In this document: positions 10,772 to 23,889 of the stretch, one piece after another
Position numbering within the stretch: position 1 is the first letter of the stretch
Layout: every line of letters starts with the position of its first letter
Made by a program: the position numbers and the translations under genes
Assembly (NCBI GenBank): GCA_026874595.1
Contig: CM049306.1
Coordinates: 16,329,019 to 16,393,018 of the forward strand
DNA: 64,000 nt
Origin: Sipunculus nudus
Taxonomy: Eukaryota > Annelida > Sipuncula > Golfingiida > Sipunculidae
Reading direction: 5' to 3'
The notes under the pieces: generated by a model
The model's input: the letters and a program-made list of their open reading frames with translations, nothing else
Told to the model about the DNA's origin: nothing
Database searches by the model: none

Positions 10772-12625
10772 ATTTCTTGGCACCGCAGGTGCCAGAGTAT
10801 CCTTAGACATAATACGCCCCCCCCCCTTTAAGAAAAGGCCCCCATTTTTAGCAGCATAAACTGACACTTGGCAAGCAATTATTGTTTCTTCCATCTATCA
10901 ATCCACAATCATTTTGAAGATGTTGGTCCTGTGACCTTGACCTCTGACCTCATGACCCCAAAATCAATTGGGGTCTTGCTTTTTCAGTGGGACAAATATA
11001 AGTCAAGTTTGAAATCTATACATCAATAAAAGCAGTAATTTATCATCCAGAAACTAATTTTTTGACTGATGGCTCCTGTGGCCTTGACCTTTGACCTCAT
11101 GACCCCAAAATCAATTCGGGTCTTGCTTTTCCTATGTGCCATATACAAGTCAAGTTTGAAATCTATACATCAATAAAAGCAGGAATTATCATCCAGAAAC
11201 TAATTTTTGGACAGATGGCTCCTGTGTCCTTCACCTTTGACCTAGTGACCTCAAAATTGATAGGGGTCTTCCACTCTTGGCAGGTGAACTAAATGTGCAA
11301 GATGAAAGATCTGAGATGAAATGTTTGGCTGAAAATGCATCCACAATCTTTTTAAAGATGTGTCCTGTGACCTTGACCTTTGACCTCATGACCCCAAAAT
11401 CAATTCGGGTCTTGCTTTACCAATGGGACATATACAAGTCAAGTTTGAAATCCATACATCAATAAAAGCAGGAATTATCATCCAGAAACTAATTTTGGGA
11501 CAGATGGCTCCTGTGACCTTCACCTTTGACCTTGTGACCTCACAATTGATAGGGGTCTTCCACTCTTGGCAGGTGAACTATATGTGCAAGATGAAAGATC
11601 TGAGATGAATTGTTTGGCTGAAAATGCATCCACAATCTTTTAAAGATGTGTCCTGTGACCTTGACCTTTGACCTCATGACCCCAAAATCAAATGGAGTCT
11701 TGCTTTTTCAATGGGACATATATAAGTCAAGTTTGAAGTCAATACATCAATAAAAGCAGGAATTATCATCCAGAAACTAATTTTTTGACAGATAGCTCCT
11801 GTGGCCTTGACCTTTGACCTTGTGACCCCAAAATTGATATGGATCATCCACTATTGGCAAGTGAGCTATATATTCAAGATGGAAGACCTGGGATGAAAGT
11901 TTGGCTTAAAATGCATCCACAGTATCTTTTAAGATGCAAGTCCAGTGACCTTGACCTTTGACCTCATGACCCTAGAACCTATAGGGTTCTTACTTTAGTG
12001 GTGGGCCATACATAAGTCACGTTTGAAATCCATATGGCTATCAACACTGGAGATATCAGAAGAGGTGTGTGATTTTCACCAAATATGGACACATTAAAGG
12101 TCAAGGCCACTCTCACAGTAAAGGTCATGACCCAAATGTAAATAGACTTCATCCCATAACCCATCTCTGTACATGTGCATAATATGAAAGAAATCTGTCC
12201 ATTAGTTTTTGACTTTTAATGCTTACAGTACTGTCAAGTGGCAATTATGGGGGTATTAAAAGGCGTAAAAACAAGAAAAGGTTAATAGGTGGCGCCACCA
12301 GTTTCCGGTATATCACAAGGCTATCCAAGATCTTCGGTCACCTTGATTTTTGGACCAGTCCATGCAAGCTTACTTGAGATATTTAAGAATTTGTGTTATT
12401 TTCAGCAAAAATGGACCTATTCAAGGTCAAGGTCACTCTCCTAGCATAGGTCATGACCCCATTTTAAATAGGCTTCGTCCCCTTCCCTATATCTATACAA
12501 ATGTAAAGTTTGAAAAAGATCAGTGAAATATTTTTTGAGTTATCCCGCTCAAAAGGTTTTTCTGCGGCGGCGGCAGCGGGACCGTCGTGAAACCATAGTA
12601 TCCCGACTTTGTCTGGGGATACAAA
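10772..12625. mobile_element. Family B copy 2 with ~145-bp half-unit core
   Basis: The left end matches B copy 1 (TTGGCACCGCAGGTGCCA, then GAGTATCC and a poly-C tract). The right end ends CCCGACTTTGTCTGGGGATAC at about 12,622, the same terminal hairpin. The left half of the core is a different tandem array. About eight blocks containing TGACCTTTGACCT spaced about 145 bp apart (10,932; 11,082; 11,221; 11,367; 11,511; 11,655; 11,801; 11,944) alternate in two forms, giving a period of about 288 bp. From 12,062 onward it returns to the 325-bp-type unit of copy 1, with GGTGGCGCCACC at 12,288-12,299. Confidence 0.75.
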
Positions 12626-13959
12626 TAGGTTTCTGGAGAATTTTTAATACAACAGTTTTGTAACAAGTAGTCTGTCCCTGCTTATTTCCCCAAATGTTGT
12701 CAGTTTAATCACTTTTCATTACTCACAACTAACTTCTTTTCCTGGGAAATATACTTAGGAAAAATATCAGTTATTTCAATAATTTATCATTATTTTATTT
12801 ATACACTATGTGTAAGTGACATATATGGGAATATTAGAATGTAATATAGCTGCTATTAAGCTTACAAGATCAAGTTATGCGATTTGAGTTAAAAAGGCTC
12901 ATATCATCCTTATTCAGGCATGAACACTTTATATGCTAAGCTGTCCAAGGGGATGTCAATTAGCATAAAGATAACAGATGGCCAGCAGGACCAACACTGG
13001 AACATTAACAACTCTCCCCTGACACCAACTGACCTGTCATTATTTTGTGTTGATTGCTCCACATCCTCTATGAGAGTACATTTATCCTTTTACACACAAG
13101 GCATCCTTGCTCCAGCTAATGCATAGTTAATCAAATTTGTGTAAGAAAATTCCATGCAAAGAGCAGTCATTCAGCTAATCAAGTAATGAATGAAGTAATT
13201 TAATTAATGTAAATTTATTAGTAAACACTTTACAAGTTGATTTAATTTGTTCAATAACCTTTGCAACTGAGTGTTCCTAAAATCGGAAAACCCCTTCTGA
13301 CATTTTGGTATTATTCACTGGTTTCACAGGAGATTAAGTGTTTTACACAGTTTATCAGCATGAGCGGGCAGACATTAAAAGTCTTCATTACTGGCAAGTG
13401 GTGCTTCAAGCAAATCAATTAAAATGTTGTTTAACGACAAAATTATGATGCCTAGGTCAATAAAGACAATGGGAAAATTTAACTTGCTTAATTAAAGTGA
13501 TTAATTAGTGCTGAAACATGATATCCTGAAACATCTGACATAGATGAATCTCATTTACTTCTTCTGATGGAAATGTTAGGGAAAATGATGGTAAGGAAAC
13601 CCATAAGATAAATAGGTAAGGAAACCCATAAAGATCAATAGAACTTAATCAAAGTTGAAACAGAACAATAGTTTTTGTGAAACAATGATGTCCTAGAAAA
13701 GTTCACACATAAACAGACATAAGGCGTGATGGAGCTGCACATTATATTATCTGTTCCCAGGATTGGACTTGGAGATAATTAGGACAGTTGCTCCAAACCT
13801 ATATCATTATAAAATAGTTTCTCCTGGGATCCTGTCTAACATTGATCAAGTGACCCATTCCATGAACATCTGTATGATTTTAATAGATTTATTTTTTAAA
13901 AAGCTATTATTAACAATTACATACACAGAAATCCTTAATCAGTGTGCATTAACAATTAC
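12626..13959. other. Intron 2 stretch near ERC exon 2; one short tandem duplication
   Basis: AT-rich with no gene recognised. At about 13,590-13,638 the phrase GGTAAGGAAACCCATAA is repeated with a 25-bp period. The 3' half of this stretch holds nothing else that I can support. Confidence 0.55.
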
Positions 13960-14127
13960 CTCCATTTCTTCTACAGTTTTCTGCAGAATAAGAAGCTGGT
14001 TGGCCTGGCGTTCTCTTTCTTGTTGTAGTCCAGCTGTATCTTCTGAGGACAAACCATTCAGCTGGTGAACACAATCTGAAACTTCCTGCAGCCTTCCTTC
14101 CATTTCTTCAATGGTTGTTTTGTGCTT
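13960..14127 (-). CDS. ERC: ERC/ELKS/CAST, coding exon 2 (residues 298-353)
   Basis: A 168-bp phase-0 exon encoding 56 coiled-coil residues, from KHKTTIEEMEGRLQ to QLLILQKTVEEME. The acceptor is TTATTGTTACAG and the donor is GAG followed by GTAATT. Placed directly after exon 1, it aligns with the vertebrate ERC stretch that starts HLQLTIQALQDELR and ends LLRKTLEEME, about 13 residues shorter in the middle. No intervening coding exon is therefore needed. Translation past the donor gives an unrelated tail, consistent with intron. The coiled coil contributes to ERC self-association and partner binding in the family. The assignment is by reading, but the reconstituted EEME-LRIETQ junction with the next exon makes it strong. 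Confidence 0.88.
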
Positions 14128-14130
14128 CTG

Positions 14131-17100
14131 TAACAATAATTACCAATTCAATATAAACTGTACTATGACATATATTAGTTTCCAAATGCAGCTTCATAAC
14201 AAAGTCAGCTCTTCTGTCTGCTTTGATATAGTAACTAACAGGTTGCAGAAGTTCAAACATCATTGTGAATTACTCTGAAATTTTTTAAATTGTTCCAGGT
14301 GTAAATTTTGAAAAGAAACTGATTCTGTGATGCAGGCCATTTTGGGTGCTTGAAAAGTAAGATTGAAGTATGATTCTGATTTATTTTGGTCAGATTTTTA
14401 AACCATTTTTCCTACTGACAGTTGATACATTGGTGCCATTAGTTCGGACTGGTAAAGAGGACGTCAAGTCAGACAGAGAAATGTCTGGCAAGAAGGTCTG
14501 AACTGACAGAGAATGTCTGCAACAAACAGAATTAGGGGATATAATAGGAATTGTCTGTATTTCTATCTAACACTGAAGACAATGTGACAGAACTTTTCAC
14601 AAGAACTTTGAAGTATTCTTATATAGAGGAGACTTGATATCAAACATGGTGCAAAATGGATAAAATTACCAGGCATAAAATATTCCACATCTGTTTCCAG
14701 TTGTAACTCAATGAAACAACTCCTGAAACCAGGCAAGCAAATTTGATCTATTGATTTTTTCAATGGGGCATAAGCGTTATACATTCCCAAAACAGATAAT
14801 GGAAATAAGATCAAACACTATTCCACCATGATCCAAACATGACAGTTTAAGTGCAACATGGTCTGTTAGTGGGAACATTAAAGTTATTAGTAGTATGGTG
14901 ATTATCACATTGTGAGTGCACAGTTATTAAATGACTCCTGGAACTGCAGCAATAGCATGTCCAGCTAAGCAATGGTTGATGAGAGCTATTGAAGCAAGAA
15001 ACTTAAGTGCCTACATGCTTGTCTATGTGTGGGCTTGTCATCAGCTACAGAAAATCAATGCTGATCCCCTCACATTGCGTCACTGGTGGCCACACCAGGC
15101 TGGCCAACTAACTGGCCCTCAGCCCTCTCTGGCACTCTCATCATTTGTCTCAGTCAGGATGTTGCTATTCACAGCCGAGACATGTCAAGCTTTACACAAT
15201 TTCCCAAAAGACAAATGTGAATGATGCAGTGCATATAGATAGCTGCCATACCAGTGCCAAAAATGATTCACATCCTTGCCTCAAGTCCTTGCTTGTTCCC
15301 ATAGGCTGCACAAGTCAATAGATCAGGGAGCAACAGAAAAGCAGGGGAGAAACTCACCAGAGATCACCGTTAGAGAAGGGACTACTTTCTTGTAAACAGT
15401 AAAAGGTTATTAATCCTGCAGGCTGTCAGCTATCCCAATTTTACTCTGCTAGTGGTTAGTTATTACTTTAAAAAGGCGTGTCACCCAGGGTTCAACCTCA
15501 TTAGCATTCTCAGTCTTGCTTGCAATAACTTGTCCCCTGGTGAGTCTGAGCAATCCATCAGTTCATTCTTTTATACAAGTCTTTAATACATTCCACTTCA
15601 GGGATGGGACTCACTTCCCTTGTGTTTTGCTGCCTGCATAAAACGCCCCGCATGAAAAGTCTTTGTCTGCCCAATACAGCTCAAGTGGAATACACAACTC
15701 AAAAAACCTATTCTGATACAAAGGTTACTCGGGCATGATCAGATATCCCGCTGAGGAAGCTCCAGGGATCCTTCCACTGTTGATACTATCTACTGCTGTT
15801 AAGGTTTCAAGGAGGAAGACTCAAGTCCCCCTGGACCCCAGCTTCCCTCCAGATCTCTCTGCCACTGGCACTGGGTTCTTTCTGTGGGTTTTGGAGACAT
15901 TCATTTTGGGAAAAATTTATCAGTGGACCATGGGGTCTATGAAGTATATATCTTGAGAATATCAGTTAAGACACAACATTTGTGAATACAGTTGATTTTG
16001 TAATGTACTTTTTTTCTGTAAACTTAAGAAGTTTTCAGATCAAACATTCTGCAAATTGTTGCTTTGGGCATTTTGTTTAGTAATGTAACTTATGCAGGCA
16101 GATGTTCCCTTGAGTACATGTTCTCCATGATTAGAATCCCTGTGGTTCTGTGCCTGAAAAATCTCTGACCAGTTTCCTCAAACAAACATGCTCTTCAAGA
16201 AGGTTGTCTAGACAAGGAATCCTTAGACAAATATTCTCTAGATGAAGGTCTTTGGTACCCATAATGTGCAGTATACAAATATTCCCTGACATTTTTTTAT
16301 TTTAGTATTTCCATGCAAATGCTCCTCAATAAAATATATTCAACTGGTCTGTTGGTGTAACACTTCCAAAGTCATGATCTCTACACCAGTATTATATAGG
16401 TTCCACAGATGGAAGTTTTATAGAAATTTCCATCTATGAAGTTTATCTGGACATATAATCTCCAGAAAAATGGAGAGAAGGTTTTCTTGAAAAAAGCTCT
16501 CTGGACCTGTAATCCCAAATGTCCCGTAGGAGAAGAATCTCAAGGCCAAGCCCCCAAGACAAAGAGGCTCTGGTTGAGATTTCTTATGACCAGTAATTCT
16601 TCCAAACATTTTGTGTAAAGATGTAGGTTCTCTAGACAATTTTCCCCCTGATCTGTTTACAAAGGAATGTTCCTCATAACTACAAGCTTACCAAAAGCTC
16701 TCCAGATGAGAAGTTCTCCAGTAAAACTACCCATATCTACAATATGTGAAATGATGACTAAAAATAACAGTCAGTCTGGTTCCTGCCATATACATCTTCC
16801 TAGCTGACATTAAACAGTCTCATATACGAGCAATGCAAATAGATTAGATACCAAAGAAGCAATTATGCAATCTACACCATCTGGCTTTTCCTCAGTTCCT
16901 TATTATTTCATCTTTTTTATAAGGTTGGTAGGCTTCCGAATCCATGATTTACAGCTGATATGCCCGGGACATTTAAACCTGGAACATTTTAACATATTTG
17001 CCAGAAGTAATCAGCCATGTCCCATGAAAAAAATTTCCATTTATTCATTGATTAATACCACAGAATCTTATGAGTTTACACAGGTTATAGAAAACAATAT

Positions 17101-18509
17101 TCATGACTGAAAGAAAAAGAAAAAATAAGATGCAGACTGCTTACATCTGTCATATTTCACTTGAATGATGCTAATGCTGAAAACAACTTTCAATATATTT
17201 ACCTCCTGAATTAACAAATTTACATAGAATCTGGTGAATTGTTTCATTGGTTATCACATGTTTTATACATTATCACTCAGTTTGTATACTGCTTCTTATA
17301 AAAACAAAGGCAGTGTAAACTTAGTAAGGATGAAGATGACCACATGATCATATTTGCTGCACATCAAGTTTCCTGTATGCAAAAATGGTACACCAAAATA
17401 AATTATTCAAGCATTTAAGCAGCTTTTTGTTTCACTTAAAGAATTCTGATCACTTGCAATGAAGACTGGACCACCTTCTTTTGACAGTCTAAACCAATAT
17501 ATACTATGTTCTGTTCTTGTAAATATGCAAGATCTCATTGCTGATTTAACTCATCTTAACTGCGCATCTTTCTAACAAAGTCACCTTGATTTTCCACATG
17601 GTGAACTAATTAATGCCATGTTGACTTATTCTATCCAATATTGAAAGATTAGAAAATTATTGGGGACCAAAGACCAATATTTCACATCAAATATTGCATT
17701 GACACTTGAAAGCAGATATTGGGGTATAATATTACAATGCTGAAGTTATAACTTCCTCGTAAGTATTGCCTCTATGCTCTGGTGTACAAGCAGAAGGAAT
17801 GCAATAGGTAGCATTATTTGGGTTTAGCTCACAGGAAATGTCTTACAGGATCTCCTGATCTGATAAGATCCCTGCAGACTTATGGTTTCACTGGTTCAAT
17901 ACAGCACCTGGAGTGTCTGAATAGGTTTGCCATATTTCACAAAGATACGTCCTTTGGGACTGTATCTGGTGCCAGTAGGCCAGGAGATCAGCTAACTCAT
18001 CATAACCCCAAGTATATGCACCATTCTAGCATAATCAATACAGCAACAGCAGCCTAGCCAGAAACAAATATTGTCAATTCTTACAAATGTTGATATAATG
18101 CAAATCTGCTGTATAATTCATTTTTAATAACTCAGAAATGAAAACTGTTGTTCCAAATTAAAAGCCAAATGGATAAGTTGTAAGAATAATCACATTAATG
18201 ACTGATACCACTGAGGCCTTGTGTTATGGCAATGCCAATATTTATCAAAAGTGTGTTGCCCTACACAGCACGCAGGAGTAATTTGTGAGAATTGTTGCAC
18301 TGTCTGTGTCCCCATGGGAACACTGTGAGAGAATGGCTGAATATCCAGAGTGCTTTCACTTCTGCTAAACAGTTCTGGTTTTTTTAGCAAGGTCAAAACA
18401 TAGCCTGCTAAATGTTCTTGGTTTGAACTGCTACAAAACACTGCAAGAATATACAAGATAAGTTAATCCACACTGATAACTTTGACATAAAAAAACTAGA
18501 TGTGTCGGA
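14131..18509. other. Intron 1 stretch without recognised feature
   Basis: Moderately AT-rich sequence. The short open frames here have no recognisable domain, no biased composition and no splice-compatible ERC similarity. No repeat family of the window is present. Confidence 0.55.
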
Positions 18510-18609
18510 ACTACACGAATGCCCCCGCCTGGGGAAATTAGAAACATTTGTTAAATATTGTAAATTTTTTTTAGTTCAGGGGGTGTTGTATGGTCAAAAG
18601 TAGGTCAAC

Positions 18610-20312
18610 AGTAACTGCAAGTTAATTTCCTGATATTATCAACTAACAAATTCCTTTTCTATTTTTCTTTAATTTGTTATTAAAAACCAATAAAAATTTA
18701 TTAATTTATTGTTTATTGTTATGTTGTTGGTTAAAACTACTAGATGAGTTGGGTTGGACACCTGGATCAACTGTGGCTGGCCATTATATAATAAGCTGCC
18801 TGGAGCCCCAGTTTTTGACTCGCCTCAAGCATGCATAATTTGCTGAAAGTTCAACAAGGTCAACATACAGGTGACTCAAGAGGTGCTACAGAGAGCCAAG
18901 GTCTGACATGGTCTCATAAAAACATTAATAAAAGCTACAATTTTTGGCCAATTTCTTTCAGCTTTTTAAACTAAAAAGTTGAAATCTTTATGTGTGCATG
19001 ATATGAAAATTATATCAACAGTGCTCACATGAAACAAACATGCCATGGTCAAAGTTGGGCAAAATTTAAGGTACTAATTTTATATTTATACTAATAACTT
19101 ATAAAATTTGAAAATCTCAGAACTAATTTTGGGTATTCAATTGAATCTTGATTAAATAATGTTACATCTCTGACAAAAAATCTCTAGCTTGAGCAATCCT
19201 CTTGTTAAGGGAGTAAATATTTTTCTTGATTTTTTACAAAGTGCATTATGTTTGGGCCCATAACTTAAAACAATTACGCAATACTGACATTTCTGGCATG
19301 TTCATAGAGAATGTATAGAAAAATATGTATATTATATAGGATTAAAGTCAGATTAGTGATTTTGATATTAGGCAGTCTTGAAGTGTAACAATGGGTTTTT
19401 AATGGAAAAATGACGTTTTTCATTAATATCTCGAAGGTATTAAGTCCTAGTGACCAAATTCTTGGCATGGTAGGGGATTTTTGAGACATCTAATTGCATG
19501 CCAAATTTTAGGAACTGAGAGCTGAAGCTGGGGAGCTGAGCACTTGCAAACTGCATGACACTAGCTTGATGTAAACAATATGTTACATGGTGCTTGAAAA
19601 CTTAAATAAAATCTACAGTTTTTGATCAACTGGTTTCAAATTTTCGGTGTTTACAGACAAAATGCTAAAAAAAACATGCTTAGAAAATTAAATCCACAGG
19701 AAAAAAACGTGCCATAGTCAAAGTTGGGCAAAATTTAAGGTACCAATTTTTTATTTTTGTTAATATTTTAAAAAATTTAAAAGATTTTGATCTAATTTTG
19801 GGTATACAATTTAATTTTGATTAATTAAAGTTATATTACTGGAAAAAAAATTTATAGCTTTAACATATTTTGTGTTAAGTGATCAAATATCTTTCCTGAT
19901 TTTTTACACAATGCATTATGTTTGGGCCCATAACTTTTTAAATTTACATAATACAGACATAATTTCTGGCATGTACATAGGAACTATATAGAGGAATAAT
20001 CATGGTAAATATGATGAAAAACAGATGAGTGGTTTTGATATTAGGCAGTCCTGAAGTGTAAAAATAGGTTTTTAATAAAAAATTGAGGTTTTTCCTTAAT
20101 TTCTAAAAGGAACGAAGTCGCAAAGACCCAGTTTTCGGCTTGGTAGGAGATCTTGGGGACATCTAACATTATGCCAAATTTTGGATTCCTAGGTCTTACA
20201 GTTTCAAAACGTGCTACATCTACGGACAGACGGACGGACGGACGGACAGACGGACGACGGACAATGGACCACGACTATAGCTCAGATGACTTATAGTCAG
20301 CTGAGCTAAAAA
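18610..20312. mobile_element. Family E copy 2, 5'-truncated, nested in D copy 1
   Basis: It begins abruptly at AGTAACTGCAAGTTAATTTC. The same sequence is internal in the copies at 29,353 and 38,690, so about 0.8-0.9 kb of the 5' part is missing. It ends with the E hairpin (CTATAGCTCAG to CAGCTGAGCTAAAA), preceded by a GGAC array (about 20,221-20,262). It contains two tandem-like halves, each with CGTGCCAT(G/A)GTCAAAGTT. Confidence 0.75.
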
Positions 20313-20547
20313 TGGGTCAAGGTCACCCATCTTCGAACTTGACCGAGATTTAATCGATATACATCTTCACTGATGAAATAAAATGCCAAGGGGGAATCCT
20401 TTTAGAGATAATCCACTCACAAGGTAAAAGTTAACAGATGCGGAACGGACGGACGGATGGACACCCGACAGACAGATGGACGGACAGATAGATGGACAGC
20501 TTGGGTGACGACAATAGCCCATCAGCCTATTAGCTAAGGGCTAAAAA
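20313..20547. mobile_element. Family F fragment nested in D copy 1
   Basis: It shares GGTCAAGGTCACCCATCTTC and the following 150 bp with the F copy at 42,560-43,560. It then has a GGAC/AGAC microsatellite and the 3' end GACGACAATAGCCCATCAGC, with a hairpin closing at AAGGGCTAAAAA. Only one core unit is present, so the 5' end is lost. It abuts the E fragment directly. Confidence 0.7.
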
Positions 20548-21733
20548 CGGCTGTACATGTACATTTGTTATGAAAATTTATATTTTTTATGAAATTTTTT
20601 ATGTTTAGGAGCCGTAAAACAATCAAAAGTAGGTCAACCGGGACGAAATGTGAACTCGATCTGTAACTTGTCATTACCTGTCTACACACCAAAAATCAGG
20701 CCAATATCTGCAGGCATTGCAAAAAAAAGTCTGTACATGTGTATTTGTCATGAAAATTTATATTTTTTATGAAATTTTCTATGTTTAGGAGCCCTAAAAC
20801 GGTCAAAAGTAGGTCAACCGGAACAAAACGCGAACTCGATCTGTAACTAGTCATTATCTGCATACACACCAAAGATCAGGCCAATATCTGCAGGCATTGC
20901 GAAAAAAATTCCGTACATGTGTATTTGTCATGAAAATTTCTATTTTTCATGAAATTTTCTACGTTAAGGAGCCGTAAAACGGTCAAAAGTAGGTCAACCG
21001 GGACGAAACGTGAACTCGATCTGTAACTGGTCATTATCTGCCCACACACCAAAAATCAGGCCTATATCTGCAGGCATTGCGAAAAAAAGTCCATACATGT
21101 GTATTTGTCATGAAAATTTCTATTTTTCATGAAATTTTCTAAGTTTAGGAGCCGTAAAACAGTCAAAAGTAGGTCAACCGGGACGAAACACGAACTCGAT
21201 CTGTAACTGGTCATTATCTGCCCACACACCAAAAATCAGGCCAATATCTGCAGGCATTGTGAAAAAAATTCCGTACATGTGTATTTGTCATGAAAATTTC
21301 TATTTTTCATGAAATTTTCTACGTTAAGGAGCCGTTAATGGTGAAAAGTAGGTCAACCGGGACGAAACGCGAACTCGATCTGTAACTGGTCATTATCTGC
21401 CCACACACCAAAAATCAGGCCTATATCTGCAGGCAGTGCGAAAAAAAGTCCATACATGTGTATTTGTCATGAAAATTTCTATTTTTCATGAAATTTTCTA
21501 AGTTTAGGAGCTGTAAAACGGTCAAAAGTAGGTCAACCGGGACGAAACACGAACTCGATCTGTAACTGGTCATTATCTGCCCACACACCAAAAATCAGGC
21601 CAATATCTGCAGGCATTGCCAAAAAAAGTCTGTACAACTGTTTGATTTCGGAAGGACAGAAGGACAGAAGGACGGAATGACGGACATGGGTAAAACTATA
21701 TGCCCCGGCCACTTTGTGGCGGGGGCATAAAAT

Positions 21734-23888
21734 CAGAAATGTTGTCAAACTGATCTTGTTCCATATTTTAAAATACTTATGTCAAACTAAAATCCAGGTG
21801 ATCTCATCCTTTATCAAAAAGGTCAAATCTGCAGATTTTTATGTTTTCTAAAGCTGCCATAACTTTTGAGACAGAACATATAATATTCCCCTCAAATAAG
21901 GAAGGGGGTAGGGAGACATCTAACATTGTGACTGAAAAAACTAAGCCATTCTCGATCAATAAGACAGTCTGATACAGATATTATACTATTGTATATGTAA
22001 TTCACAGAAATAACTAGTGGCCTATGCTCTAACAAGTTACTTATACTCGGGAAGAGGTCTGATTAAATACCTTGTCTAAACCTCCCTTACTGCCAGACCT
22101 GTCAGCTTCAGCAGACATTTTTTAGGCCTTTTGGCTATAAATTAAAGGAATATAAGGAATGGTTTACTAGTAACTGGTTATAGAAGGAACATTTTAATAA
22201 ATGAAACTGAATGGTAAAGCCCTTGTTCATAGCAATGATAGTAATACATCCTAGTTCAGTGTTTAAAGAATAACTAAAAGCAGACAGGAGATGAAAGCTG
22301 AAGCTGAGCTGACTCGGGAGTCAAATGAGCTGATGAGGACTCCATAATAATTTAAAGCACAAAAAAGAGTGTTTAGATTACATGTTTTCCATTTCCTACT
22401 ATGGAATATGACCTTATTTCAGATCTTAATAGGGGACCAAAAGAGTAAGTAATATAAACTGGATAAAGTAACAGGTGACCCCAAATGTTCATACCATATC
22501 CTACCAGTAGGAAACCAATCCAAGTTAGGAGAGGAGATACTTGACAATGCAAATATTGTGAAATCTCCCCTTGGAGCAGAAAATGTGTTTTAAAGGATCT
22601 TTGAACAAAGGATAAAAAGATCATACAATCCTATCAACACCGTTACCAGTCACTCCAATCAGCATGCCAGTTATCTGTAATCAAATGTCTGATAAATGAA
22701 TGCTGAAGGACACTGAGTTGCTCATTATCAGGAAATAACACACATTTTATATCCCAAAACAACAAGTAATGTCTCTAGATTAATGTCTCACATAATCAGT
22801 GGCTACCACATTTCAGACATCATTAAGATTTAGATTTACAAGATAAAAAAACACCACCATTAAAATCTATCAAATGGGCTAAAGTCGGTTATCTTAGAGA
22901 TGCATCATTCTGTTGGCAACTTTGTTAACTGCTGAACATTACACTTATAAAACACTCTGGTAATATCAGGGCATCCCACTGAGAAGCATATATCAAAGCG
23001 CATCGCATTAAGTAAATCAAGATTACCCTCGAGGATTTAATACCCATCAGCTGCCTGATCACATCCCTAAATGGGTTTTTCTGGCCCAGAACAAGGAGCC
23101 GTTGGGAAGAAAGGCCAACTGTGGCCTCGTCAAGTTCAGCAGGCAATTGTTTTGTGACAGGCAGAATCACAAGAACATTGATTCACCCAGTGTTCATCGA
23201 GCCCTGTCTCTCTAAGATTAAACCTCGTCTCCACATTTTTAACGAATAAGTCAGCTTTCCAAATGGATGGTTCTGCTGGTCTACCATCCCAAATTACTTC
23301 CCCGGCTTCTCCACCAAATACTTCAGGGAAGGGGAAATCTGATCAAATTCTCAATTTTTGTAATGTTTTATAAGCCCTCTGCTGGATTTTATTTTACTCT
23401 TTAAAATGGCAATTTATTCAATAAGGTTATTTCATGTTTAATAATATAAAACCACTAAAAAAGCTGGCATGAGTGATGTTGTTGCTTGCAGCAAATGTGT
23501 GCCTTGTAAGTTATTGCTCACCAAAAAAAAACTGTTTCACTGGTCATACTGTCTTGTATACTTTACAAAGACAAAGATTTGGCTTCTAATGGCTGTTCCA
23601 CATGCCAAATACAAAATGTTTTGGAAATCATTCAATAGGCCTTTTTTTACTGCAATTAAAACTGTCCTAATCAGCTGTTCCATGACATTTTGAAATCTGC
23701 TCAGCTGGTAGCCTTCAAATGTCTCCAACTGGTTAAACCAAAATGTTTCCATTTATTTGCCTGTATGATATTTTTACAAGATATCTTTGGTAGATATACA
23801 AACGTACAAGCTGTGGCCAGTGCAAAGCAGAAAAGTTGAGTGTCTGCTTGACGCTAAACAAATAAAATAAAATTTATGCATTTTGTGT
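21734..23888. other. Intron 1 stretch without recognised feature
   Basis: No gene or repeat recognised. One minus-strand frame near 22,960-23,170 reads QLPAELDEATVGLSSQRLL and is followed by a GTAATC donor-like site. It has no family match that I can name. Confidence 0.5.
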
Positions 23889-23889
23889 A

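Larger units (their letters stand above)
1961..13959 (-). other. ERC intron 2 (about 12.0 kb)
   Basis: Bounded by the GTAATT donor at 13,959 and the CTTGTAG acceptor at 1,961. It contains an E-like degenerate element, two B-family copies and a pogo-like TIR pair with an E copy inside. The two flanking exons join as EEME-LRIETQ exactly as in vertebrate ERC, so no coding exon is missing. Confidence 0.88.
18510..21733. mobile_element. Family D copy 1, with nested E and F fragments
   Basis: The 5' subTIR ATGCCCCCGCC (about 18,519-18,529) is the complement of GGCGGGGGCAT at 21,718-21,728. The 3' end is a hairpin (TATGCCCC, GGCCAC, loop TTT, GTGGC, GGGGCATA), preceded by GGAC/GGAA-type microsatellite (about 21,650-21,685). 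The core is a 180-bp tandem repeat. GAGCC(G/C)TAAAAC-type marks lie at about 20,611, 20,791, 20,971, 21,151, 21,331 and 21,510. The element is interrupted after about 18,609 by an E fragment and an F fragment, and resumes near 20,548. Confidence 0.8.

Noticed and set aside
22925-23170. Minus-strand frame QLPAELDEATVGLSSQRLL as a coding exon
   Set aside because: A GTAATC donor-like site follows, but there is no convincing acceptor, no family match, and it would interrupt a join already complete for ERC.
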